Source: Apostichopus japonicus
Taxonomy: Eukaryota; Echinodermata; Holothuroidea; Aspidochirotida; Stichopodidae
NCBI RefSeq assembly: GCF_037975245.1
Contig: NC_092578.1
Coordinates: 1,426,001-1,490,000 of the forward strand
DNA: 64,000 bases
Direction of reading: 5' to 3'
The position numbers and the translations under genes were made by a program. This document shows, piece by piece, positions 34,524-46,700 of this stretch. A model generated the notes under the pieces. It worked only from the letters and a program-made list of their open reading frames with translations. It was not told where the DNA came from and did no database searches. Positions within the stretch are counted from its first letter, which is position 1. Every line of letters starts with the position of its first letter.

Positions 34524-36133
34524 CGTCTCCTTATGGTAAGGAGAGGGTCAGGGGCATGAGAGGGGGCTGGTAGCATTAAAGAGCATCATGCCTGCATCCA
34601 TATTTACAAAATTGCTTGTCTTTCATTTGAAGAGGACTTGCATTTTCTCACTGGCAATATTTCCCATCTTGATTCATGAATTAAACTTATATTCAACAAA
34701 TGTGTGCACATGTTGAGATTGTCTCAACCATTTCTGTCCTCCAGCCTATGCTTCTCTCACTAACTTTTTACAGAAGATTTATATAGCTTGCTTATACACA
34801 CAAGACAGCAAAATCACACTCTTAATTAGTATGCATATTAATTTTTGATAGCGTTGATTAAAGGAAACCGTATGTATAACAAATCTAAAAACCAAAATGA
34901 AAACCAAAATTGAATATTACATATGTTGCATTACCATGGCTCTTCATTTATTAAAAACTAAAAAATAACATGAATACTAGCTATATATGCACGTTACAAT
35001 AATTTGGATATAAAAAACTGGTTAATTCAAGAAAACAAAAAAATGTGTTTTGTTACATCATAGAAAATTTAAGAATATTATTTTCTTCATTACAATCAAA
35101 ATATTATTATCAATTAAGAAGGCACCAAAGAATTTTATGAAAAAATCAACAAGAATAGCTTTAAAATTTACAGTTACCTAATTTTACAGTCGTCAACCTT
35201 GTCAAACATTTCTTTGATTTTATATTATTTCCTCATTTTCTTTTTATAATTTGCTCTTAAAAACACATTTCAGAGAACCTGAACAGCTTAAAAATGTTAC
35301 TGAACTAAAGAAATTTTCAAACTTGAAAGTTGCAACCAAATTGGCGTTCTTTTGAAATGATTCGGTGAAATCAACAGGATCTTGCATCAATACCCCCCTT
35401 TTTCTCTTGCAAACTGGAAAGAATTTCTTTTTAGAATCAATCGGTTAAATGTATGAGTATATAAATTAACTGAAGAAACCAAATAGTTATTGGCAAGCGT
35501 TGAAAGATCAACCAATATAAAGCTGAGACGAGTACCAACCCCAGAAATAACATTTTTTTCTTTAAATTTATAATGCAGCATATCTAAAGAAAATATTAAA
35601 ATATGGCATCTAAACCATCAAACAGCCCTCATAAAATTGCATTTTTCATGAAAACTTGAGAATTAACTGTTAATTACTGGTATAAACTTATTTAAGTTAC
35701 CAGAAAAGCAAAAAGAATAGTTACCCACATTATTTACTGTCCGCTGTAGCATATAAGCAAGATCAGTGTAAGATTAATCCAGATAACCGAGAAAAATAGC
35801 CTGTTTGATGAAAAACTATTAATATATCCAAGCTTAGGACGAAAACAGGCTCACTTCACATAAAATGTGTTGACAAGGTTCTATTGCCACTCCACTGAAA
35901 TCTTTACCCTGAACAGTTAACTTGGTTAATTTGTTAATAATCTAACAAGTAACTTTTGCTTTCACTTAAATGATTTTGCAAAGTAGTAAATGATATTTTT
36001 TTTGCACACCAATAAAAAAAAAGGATAAAAAAAAGAAAGAAAAAAAATGCACAAAAGATTGTTATTTAATTATACATGTGATATTGAAATTCTCATTCCA
36101 AGAAAAGATTCCACTGAGAAAAACATTTTTGAT

Positions 36134-36335
36134 ATTATCTTCTTCAAAGAAAAAAAAGGCCCTATCACCCCCTACCTTTAACAAAACCTCCAACACTTTG
36201 TGATCAAAATACTTCCCTTAATAAAAACACTTTTGTTATCTTCTTCAAAGAAAAACAAGCATTACTATCACCCCCCCCCAGCTTAAAACAAGAATCTCTA
36301 AAACGTTGAGATAAAAATACTTCCCTTAATACAAA
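36134..36335. repeat. Two-copy direct repeat, about 103 bp
   Basis: TTATCTTCTTCAAAGAAAAA ... CTATCACCCCC ... ATACTTCCCTTAATA appears at about 36134-36220 and again at 36237-36335. The copies have diverged by small insertions and substitutions. No function is evident. Confidence 0.7.
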
Positions 36336-37549
36336 ATGTGAGTACTTTTAAGTTTATGATAAATTTACAGCTAGCATCTTCCAATAAAAACTGAAAAGAT
36401 GATTTGAGCATCTAAAGAACAGTACTGACGATGACAATGGGTCACATTTTCTGTGACAAAATGATAAGATAGTACTTTGAGTGAGTCTTGTAATTCTCTA
36501 CTGCATGCAGAGCCAACATTCAAGGTGGAAGATGAGTCATAAATGGAGAGAAACGCTCCAAATTATGGGATAAGAAATAAGATTTAACAAGAAAATCTTG
36601 GTAGAACTACCAACCCACTTATTTCATATCTAGGAATAGGCCCTGAAAGTCAGAGGGAATCGTCCCCTAGTGTTTATAAGCTTACATTATATCACCGTCT
36701 GTCCAGTGTGTTCCAACTCATGATGACAATAAAAGAGGGTCAATTCATTTGGAGTTTTTCCCAAAAAATGGGAGGGAAAAGTGAATTTGTTTTCCAATCT
36801 GGAAATTGTATCAAGAAATTTCTTTTCAATGATTTTTTTTTATGATGCCAGAAATGTTGATTATTGAAGAAGATTAGGAAGCTAGAATAGATCCTCAGAC
36901 AATACCAACATAATTAAATATGTAAAAAGTATTACTGAATTGTCCACATTTAATGAAAGTTGAAGGTACTTTATGACTTTAAATGCACCTCTACCTTCTT
37001 CTCCTTCTTCTTCTCGATAAAGACAAGAAACAGAGATCTGAACCATTGCTGTTACAGCAATGTATAAGATACAGGTTTTTATATCTGTAAGAGATGTTGG
37101 AGAAATGGAATACAGAAGTGATGTGTAGACATGGGAGGTAATAATAACTGTGTAGATATGGGAGGCAATAACTGGTGTTTATCATGCTTGGAGTATGTAT
37201 AGTTGAACTACCTATGCAGATAGAGTAATATAAGTAAATGGGAATCACTAATACATACAGTCATTCAATATCATGTAAATTGACAGGATTGATGGTTAGT
37301 ATTAACTAAGGTAGTAACTTTAAATAGCAATACTGTCACCTCTTTGCAGACCGGCACAAAATTCATATTAGGTTGGATTTAAATGAATTTCAAAGTAAAT
37401 TTGGGTTTTAAAGATTATTCATATATTTCCTACCATATTTGGTGTTCATTATTGCTGATTTGCTTAGTACTATATGCGGTCTTAACTAGTTTCCAATATC
37501 TTATTAAATTTGATTGATGAACTAAATGTTCTACTCAGAACACTAGTTT

Positions 37550-38270
37550 TAAAATAACCAAGGTTCTACTCTGTGATTATAGACTAACTAGTCTACTATG
37601 TAACTCAAGCAGACAAGGTTCTATTCTCAAGTGTTTGCAGACCTGATAGTTCTAAAATAACCAAGGTTCTACTCTGTGCTTATAGACTAACTAGTCCACT
37701 ATGTAACTCATGCAGACAAGGTTCTATTCTCAAGTGTTTGCAGACCTGATAGTTTTAAAATAACCAAGGTTCTACTCTGTGATTATAGACTAACTAGTCT
37801 ACTATGTAACTCATGCAGACAAGGTTCTATTCTCAAGTGTTTGCAGACCTGATTGTTTTAAAATAACCAAGGTTCCACTCTGTGCTTATAGACTAACTAG
37901 TCTACTATGTAACTCATGCAGACAAGGTTCTATTCTCAAGTGTTTGCAGACCTGATTGTTTTAAAATAACCAAGGTACTACTCTGTGATCTTAGACTAAC
38001 TAGTCCACTATGTAACTCATGCAGACAAGGTTCTATTCTCAAGTGTTTGCAGACCTGATAGTTCTAGAATAACCAAGGTTCTACTCTGTGCTTATAGACT
38101 AACTAGTCTACTATGTAACTCAAGCAGACAAGGTTCTATTCTCAAGTGTTTGCAGACCTCATAGTTTTAAAATAACCAAGGTTCTACTCTGTGCTTACAG
38201 ACTAACTAGTCTACTATGTAACTCAAGCAGACAAGGTTCTATTCTCAAGTGTTCTACTCTGTGATTATAG
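37550..38270. repeat. 103-bp minisatellite, seven tandem copies
   Basis: The phrase ATAACCAAGGT starts at 37554, 37657, 37760, 37863, 37966, 38069 and 38172, exactly 103 bp apart each time. Each unit holds the near-palindrome GACTAACTAGTC and the phrase CAAGTGTTTGCAGACC. Copies differ by only a few bases, so the array is young or homogenised. It lies 3' of the integrin gene, possibly in its 3' UTR. Decayed partial units continue to about 38410. Confidence 0.95.
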
Positions 38271-40730
38271 ACTAACTTGTTTCAATACTTGATGCATGCA
38301 CAAAAGGTTGAACACTAAAGTGTTTGCAGACTTATTAGCCACAAAGATCTAGTCAAGGGTTTTCAGAGTAACATATCTTTCATATGCAAAAGCAAAGTTT
38401 CTAATCTTGCAGACTATCCAATTTTAACCAATTGAATAATGCAAACAGATTGCTAAATCATTGGCACATATTAAGACCATGAAAACTCATCATGAATCAT
38501 TTTATTACCATAGATATCAAGTACACAGACAGTACTTTAGACATGCCAGTATATCAAGTAAATATGTCCTTATCACCTCATGGATTCATCTCATGCCCGT
38601 ACATCAAGAATATAACAAATACACCTTTCCAGACCACAAGTGACTTTCTTTGGTTATTTTTATTATGAAAATATTTTCACAGATGTAACTACCTTGGTAA
38701 TAGTAAGCCCCTGAGAATGTTGCTCTTTATCCGTTGTGGTAACATTTTTTCTAACCACCAATACATCTGCACTTGAAAGCTATTTTAATTACCTAGAACA
38801 CTGCCATAGCAGTGCAGAATAAAACAATGAGTTTTTTAGCTGCAGCCATCCCACCAAAACAATCCACCTCACTTGAACAGAAAGATAAATGTAGTCGTCC
38901 AAGTACAAAAAAATAGCAAAACACAATTCAGAAAGTAAGATAGTAAACTTTCCTAAACAGTGAAAAATAACAAGTACATGCATATTAATGAGAAATGAAA
39001 GTACAGAACAGGTTAATGGTTAATTCATTGACAATTCCTAAATGGCAAATGACTAATATTGCACATTTTGAAATAATGAAGAGGCCTTTAAATGATACAT
39101 ACACGTATACATACATAACAATACAAACCTAGGCAGAAATAAACATTGAATAACAATTGATGCTGTACATCTGATACCATTTACCCCATGCCTTTATTTC
39201 AGCCGATCAAATACTGTATTAGTGAGTGGTTGTTAAAAATCATATATCTGATTGTTTTTCATTTGGGAATCATTACCTCATGCTTATATTGTAATTATTC
39301 AAATGTTTATTCCTAGTTATGTTTTTCTAACCTTTAACTTGTCCTCAATTTGATATTACTCCCTCATGCCTGAGCACTGTAACCATTTACATATTGCTAC
39401 CAAATAGTTTGATACTTTCTGCATAAAGTTGATACTCTGGTCTACATTCTGATATGACTCTCTCACTCTCATCAATCAAATACACATTTGACTCTTCCCT
39501 CAGATATGATATCAATACCTCTCATGCCTCACATGAAATCAATCAAATAGACATTTGATCGTTCCTCAACCACTGTAATCAATCATATGTTGTCGATACA
39601 CCATGATTTTAACACTTCCACTTAACATATTTTCACCATTCCTCAATCTGATATTTCTACCTCTTGCCTCACTGTTATCAATCAGATGTTGTTATGCAAT
39701 CATTTTCACTTTACTGTTTAAACTCATCACTGTTCCCCATTCTGATATCAATGCTCCAGTGCAACCAATCACAACGAAATTAGCACAGCCATTCCGATGG
39801 CTTCCATATGAGTGTACATCTCTCTGATATCACAGCTGTTGTAAGCAATCGTAGGATGTTACATAGTACAGCTGTAATCAAATTAATTACCCTTAAATCT
39901 TTTATGACTATTTCATGCCTCATAGATTATTAGTTGAATAATGTCTAAAATGATAAATACAAACAACAGGGGTACAACGACAACATACAAAATGTGAGGG
40001 TTCTTGGTAGGCTATAAAAAATACAAATCAATTCATTCTCTTCTGTATAGAGAAACCTTGTAAAAAGTGCAGTGCCCACGGCAACCAGATGATTGTCTGG
40101 GTTACCACAGCAGTTTCCCAGGTAACGTAATATATTTTTAAAATACTTCTCATCTCATCTGAGTTTATGATCTCTCTGACTATCTATGATATGTAATAGA
40201 GTACTCTTTCACTTCTAAAATATAATTTCCTCCAAACGTCTCCAATCAGGAGATCGATCACATCTGACGTCATTTGAACTTTTTATCCTTCTTTTCATCC
40301 TAATACTGAGAAACTCACTCTCTCTTCAATGTATTCTCTCCAAAAAATACACTACAAAATTACAAAATTTCTTGAGATGAATGCTTTGGTATAGTCCTCC
40401 TCCCTTCTATCCTGGCTGAATGTTTCTTTATTCCGGCGACACAGATATCTTCCTTTCAATCCATATTTTGTCAACTTTGTATTATTCATAAACCATTAAA
40501 AAACTTTGTAGTCTTGTCGCTTTAAGCTGTCGTTGAGAGGACGAGTTATTTTTCGGAACATTAGTCATCTGTAGGACGTACACTGACAAACATTTTGGTA
40601 TAAAGCTTTTCTGTTAAGCACCACTTTCAGTCGATACCAATGCATAACTTTCACCAAACCGACACCCATCGATGACATGGCGCGAGGGCTGACCATCTTT
40701 AATCGTTGTGTAAGCTAGAGTGACTATTTT

Positions 40731-40793
40731 TTACTTGCCATACGTCGGATTCTTGAATACTGTCGTTGATGGTCTGTAGATTGGATTTTCACC
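40731..40793 (-). CDS. ITGB: Integrin beta last exon: cytoplasmic tail with NPIY and NPTY
   Basis: Twenty residues, [20 protein letters not shown], then TAA. The first NPxY is the talin PTB-domain site and the second the kindlin/filamin-region site, with the STT cluster between them as in beta-1. The tail is the standard length, so inside-out activation machinery is expected to bind. It begins in phase 0 after a TTTACAG acceptor. Confidence 0.97.
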   Translation of the reverse strand, partial: GENPIYRPSTTVFKNPTYGK

Positions 40794-43700
40794 CTGTAAA
40801 ATGAATGAGAGAATAAACCAAAAACTCTTAGCAAACTGTATATCTACTGCAAACAGCTTGTGTAGGTAAATGTGTAAGTTATAGGGCCTTTCTTCATTGG
40901 CATACTTCACTACAGAATGAATAAACAATATTAATGAAAGAAACCCATACAATGTATATACACAAAGAATGTAACATGACTGACGATGTTGAAATAATGC
41001 CACTTGCTTGTTTTGAAACTGTTTGGTTAATTTTATATTCAAAGGAAAGAATTATTCATCAACAAGTTTTATTAGTAGTAGGTATCATACAACAAACGTA
41101 AGCTCTGTATTGGTTGATCTCTAGTACAGTTGTTTCATTTCTTTTTTCTAATATAAAAAGATTATTCCAAATGTATGACGTACCATTCTAAACATGAATG
41201 TGTCTTCATCTTCGGCACCCTCCTAGCATTTTCTTTCTCCACTCAGAAGAACTCATAATAATTAAATATTATATTAGACGACCAGAAAATATTGTTACTA
41301 CAGTAGTAATTATCTAATGAAATAATTCAACCACCCAAATTAGTTTACATTCTTTTTATTTAAAATTTGAAAAGTTTGATTAGAACTGGCTTTTGAGAAG
41401 GTCAACCCTTTAAAGGTTATGACTATATTCCTTATTCCTGAATGGTGAGTGAGTGGACACTTACCGCCTCCCACTGTACGGTGGTTCTTTCCTTCTCAAA
41501 CCTGTCAAATTCATTTCTATCGTGAATGAGGGCTAGAAGTCTCCAGATGAGGAGAAGAGCCAGACCAACAAAGATGATTCCAAGGATGATGCCTAAAATA
41601 ATCCAAAGGATCTCAGGAGTTCCTGGACATTCTGGAAAAAAAAAGTCAAAAGATGTAGGAAATTTGACATTTAGAGCACTAGCAGACGAATGAGTTTTAG
41701 CACAAATATTGTATGATACATATTATTTTATGTTGTTTGTTTACTTTTGTTGTTAATAATGAGAGTGCTAGCATAATTTTCCACAGTGCTTATTCATATC
41801 TGTTGTTGTTGATTTTGTAAATCTTACTAGATAATGCTCAAATATCATCATAATTATTTGATTTATAAGTTACGAGAAATTGGTATGTGAATATTTATTC
41901 CCATACGCAAACAATTTTAACATTTGGATATAAATCAACCAAACCGTCTGATAATCCAATTGATCAAGTCAGTGACCTTTGACACTCAGAAGTGAATAAA
42001 ATCAATCTTTTAATTGCAGTTTGTAATTTTCTCTACAATTTGCATTTTGCTGGCACCATACTTCATCTCTACAATTTTAAAATCGTCCATCAAATCCTCT
42101 CCAAAAAAAAAAAAAAACTTCTTCCTCTTGACAAGAGACAAATACCAACACCGAAGCAAAATTCATGTACACATTGCACGCTAACACAATATGTTCTACA
42201 GACTCGGGAAATTAAGATCACCTAAAGGATGAATTTGCTGTATTTAATGCACATCCATTATAATCACCCTAAAGCTGGCAAACAAGTGAAAGAAAAATAA
42301 AATGTAGGTACCTTTCTCTTCTTTGACTTCAATATAGTATGTTCCATTAGGTAGGATTTCATGTGTAAAATATACACTGCAGTCATCATCATCAGTGAAT
42401 ACGCAGGTTTCACTTCCTGAAACGAGAGTAGAGCAAACAAGTACAAAAAAAAGTAATGAACAATGACGCAAGTGATTGTATGAAAATATTACAAAAAATA
42501 TTATAAATTATGAAAAACTATGAGTTGTTTTATTTGTCTTACTTTAATGATCTGGTTAAAATTATGGATAACAACTTTTAAAAAATGAAGGAAAACCCAA
42601 AATATGGCATGGTAGAGAAAAGATTTTAAAACAAGAAAGATGTTAAAAACATGGATAAAAAATTTAGGGTTAGAATTGATTAAATATGTTCAGCTCATGC
42701 ATGAGTCTTGAGTTGAATGTTAACCCTTGTTAACTGGAGGGTCTTACAACAAAAGTATCTTTCAAAACCTGAGCTGAGATATTTGGAGACCATACTTTAA
42801 AATTTAAAATACATAAAGACATCAAAACATGAATTCATACTTATGAACAGTCCTGAAGTGTTCATCTTAGACAGAGTGACTTCAGGTTTCAACTTTACAC
42901 AGTTGATGTTTTGTCAGCTTTAGCGATTCAGATATTAAATAACATCTCCAAAGTTACAAGGAGCTTGTCATGTGATATTCTCATTGATTCACAACATGTT
43001 CAAGTAAATGTCAAAACAAAATTCAAACTTTTGTTTCAAGTGCAATTCTTGAGAAATACATTATATGCAAAAGTGAGTCAAAATGTGACTTTACGAGTCA
43101 GGTAACCTGCTCTTGAAAGTAATATGAATCTAGTAACTGCAAGCTTGACACTGATCTATATCACTAGACTTTATGACAGGATGTTGGGATGAATCTGAAA
43201 CTTGCTTCCGTGACATATTTATGTCACAGCGAGAAACTCAGCAGGTCAACTTTATATCAGATAATCAAGAGTAGTATCTCTTGATATTCTGATAAATTCC
43301 CAGTTTGTATTACGTACACTGATGACAATGTTGTTTCCATCATCTCGTAATGGTTAAATGTAATCATGATGGAACTCACACAACACAAGTCTTACTTGCA
43401 ACTTCTGTCTTTTCTTGCTTGTGATTTTACTCATCATCTATTAATGAATCTGGTCGTAAAATTTAGAACCAGTTTGAAGGGAATATTTCCCTGAGAGATA
43501 CTTTTGCTATCTTTGAGTTGAAAGATTTAAAGAAAAAAATGTCATTTTAGTTTGATCCATTGCAATCGCACTTAGATCAATACTTGTTAAGTTTGCCTAG
43601 AACTTGTTGCAAACAAGTGGTGAGATGCCAGAAATGACTTTCAAATTTACATATTTTAATATGCAAGACTAAATGTTATGCAGCTGACTGCCTTCCATCA

Positions 43701-46700
43701 GAGGGGTGATTTTATGACTGAGATATCATGAAAAATTTACACCCTTGTGAAGTGATGAGTTTTTTACCTTCTCTATCAGAAAGTTCTTCCACAACTACGA
43801 TTGGATGAGGGCAAGCATCACACTGTTTATCATCGTAAGGACCAGTCCCAAACGCTTTACACTGTACACAAGGCTCGTTGATTTCACATTCGCTGGGGCA
43901 ATCCTGGTGTAAACAAGACAAATAATCAGTGGTCAATGTAAAGATGAGACAAAATGTCACTGACTCTTTTATTTACTAATAACGTAAAAAAATATGTGGA
44001 TGCATGGTTCTTCATGTTTGTATCTTGGGATTTAATAAAGTTAGAATGATGAAGAAGAGCAACCATGTCATAATAATGGATTGTTTGAATTTAAAAAAAA
44101 ATATTTGGAAACATCTGGACTAAATGAACCAGGCAGAATGAGCTTGCCCTATTTTCTTTGTGGTTCAAACTTAAATATTACAATTTCTTTGTTACAAAAA
44201 AAGAAAAAGAACCATCTCATTGAGTAAATTTTTTGAAAGGTTGGTACCTCCTCCCCCCACCCCCCCCCCTTCCTGGAATATGTGCTCATAGCATATCCCT
44301 GTAAAGACACAAAACTGAAAATAGCAGGGAGCTCTTTGATCATTATGTTAAGAGGAAACTGCACTAAAACTTATTTAAAAAAAGAAAAAAAGAATACAAA
44401 CAAATAACAAAACAAATGAGAATACCAAAAAATGACAAAACAAATGAGAATACAAACAAATAACAAAACAAATGAGAATACAAACAAATAACAAAACAAA
44501 TGAGAATACAAACAAATAACAAAACAAATGAGAATACAAACAAATAACAAAACAAATGAGAATACAAACAAATAACAAAACAAATGAGAATACAAACAAT
44601 TAACAAAACAAATGAGAATACAAACAATTAACAAAACAAATGAGAATACAAACAGATAACAAAACAAATGAGAATACCAAAAAATGACAAAACAAATGAG
44701 AATACAAACAAATAACAAAACAAATGAGAATACCAAAAAATGACAAAACAAATGAGAATACAAACAAATAACAAAACAAATGAGAATACAAACAAATAAC
44801 AAAACAAATGAGAATACAAACAAATAACAAAACAAATGAGAATACAAACAAATAACAAAACAAATGAGAATACAAACAAATAACAAACAAACTGAAATGT
44901 TTCCATTGCAAATGAAATTATTTTCTTTACCTTACAGAGTTGACAGGTTGCGCCAGAGAACTTCTCAGGATTCCTACATGTACAGGCGCCGCACTCACAG
45001 TCACCTTCATCATTACATAGACGCTAAACATGATAGAGAAATGGAAAACCAACGATAAAATTAAGAATGGATAGAGCAGATATCAAAATAAATTCCTCAT
45101 TTTTATCGCCATGGATACCTCTTCTGAAGAGACATATTGATTGGAACTGTTGCTATTGAACATCTTAAATTATGAAATATTTGAAAACTGATATCAAATG
45201 AAATCTTCTCTCAAGAGTATATTAAAATTACCCTCTTTGATAAACAATTTTAGTGATAAGCAGGATTTAAGTTTCTATCCTACAGCTCTAGGGGATAATA
45301 TGATACTCCTTGGTAAAAAAAAAAAGAGTATATTATGAAATAAACTTAAATTGACTTTTAACAAGAATCTGAAATAGCTATCCACAGAATTCAGCAGTAA
45401 ATTGGATATTTAGCAACATCAAATTTAAGCTGGATTGTCAAAGGTCATTGCTTTCCCCCACCCCCCCCACCCCATTCTCTCTACTATTAAAACGGTTGAT
45501 AAAGAATTCATCCGACCATTGCTCGATGCAAATTTCTGTACACCATGTGAGATTGAATAGGTTTATGTTGACTTGACTTGATAAAGGATTGGCCACCAAA
45601 ACATATTCCATTTGAACTTGCTACAGGCCAGAACTGCTCCCTCCCCACAAAAAAAAAAATCAAGGTTTACCACACCATCTGATAAAGGGTTTCTGAAGAT
45701 ACGCATTGCACCCCTCTTGTACCCCATGTGAGATTACTAAGTGTCAATGCTGATTTCATTCCCCCCTTCCAATCCCATTCAATAAAGTACAATGTGATGA
45801 AATGTTCAATGATTTACACCAGTCATTTTCTTTATTTTATTTACCCCTACTGTACCCTGTGTATCATTGTTAGGGGGGTCAGTACTCACCCCATTAGGTG
45901 CGATACAGGTATCTGTTGACAGGGAGCAATTACAGTTACTGTTGATGTAGCCTTCATTACAAACACACTCACTCCTCCAGGAGGTCTCATTACAGACACA
46001 CTGTCCTCTGGTAGGACCTGTTGGGAAAGGACAAGAAATATTTATAACATCTACATCACCTGGACTGATAACCAACCAAGTAAAATAAAGGCTGTAAGCA
46101 TCTCTTACAGTATAATGCATGGTTCAGGGCATAGCTAGACTTCTATTCCTTTTTTTCCCTCACTTTTTCTTTGGGGGGTCACTTTTTCTTTGGGGGGGGA
46201 GGCTTTTTCTTTGTAGTGACATACATTTCTAGGGGGTATGCAACAAACCTATTTAAACTAAAAGATTTATTGTGGACACAAATATTTTTTTTTGGGGGGG
46301 GGAGCCTAGGCTGTCTGAAAAAGAAGGGTTTAACTTTCTTCATCCCACCCCACCCCCTCCCTTTTCCCCTTATGCCATCACAATAATCATCCATTTAATG
46401 CAGTTGTACCCCTAAGCTTACATGTATGAAACATTACTACAAGAAATATTCATTCCATACTTGATTAGAATACAAGTAAAAACAGTACAACTGTAGCTAC
46501 CTGTTTGTCAAATGACCAAATACTAACAAGTTGGAGTCAACTAAACACTGTTACATAGCAAAAGTAAACAGAAGCCAGAACTTTGTGGCCTTGCTGAGTT
46601 AAACGACTCACCTCCACATATCTCTCCCTTATACCTCTCGCAAGAAAAGTTGTCGCATTCGCAGTAAGGACCGCTTATTTCCTCCCTCGTGTTGGCCCTG

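Larger units (their letters stand above)
28850..40730. other. Convergent region between b561 copy C and the integrin beta gene
   Basis: A 11.9-kb stretch without a supported coding exon. The left part probably holds the copy C 3' UTR (AATAAA at 29627-29632) and the right part a long integrin 3' UTR. It includes local duplications (29825-31440), a fragment of the TTAA MITE (30527-30625), a repeat with a nuclear-receptor-like DR1 (32130-32400), a TATGTTGTG minisatellite (34408-34523), a direct duplication (36134-36335), a 103-bp minisatellite (37550-38270) and loosely repetitive CATCAATCAAAT sequence (39340-39800). Short open frames throughout (for example 33399-33581, 33660-33950 and 39603-39827) show no motif. 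Confidence 0.6.

Noticed and set aside
44364-44911. Overlapping open frames up to 171 residues reading LFVFSFVLL on the minus strand
   Set aside because: All arise from the 28-bp minisatellite, which lacks stops on that strand; no start context, splice support or domain.
46171-46394. G-rich open frames on both strands ([10 protein letters not shown] and [16 protein letters not shown])
   Set aside because: Low-complexity poly-G/poly-T sequence in an integrin intron.
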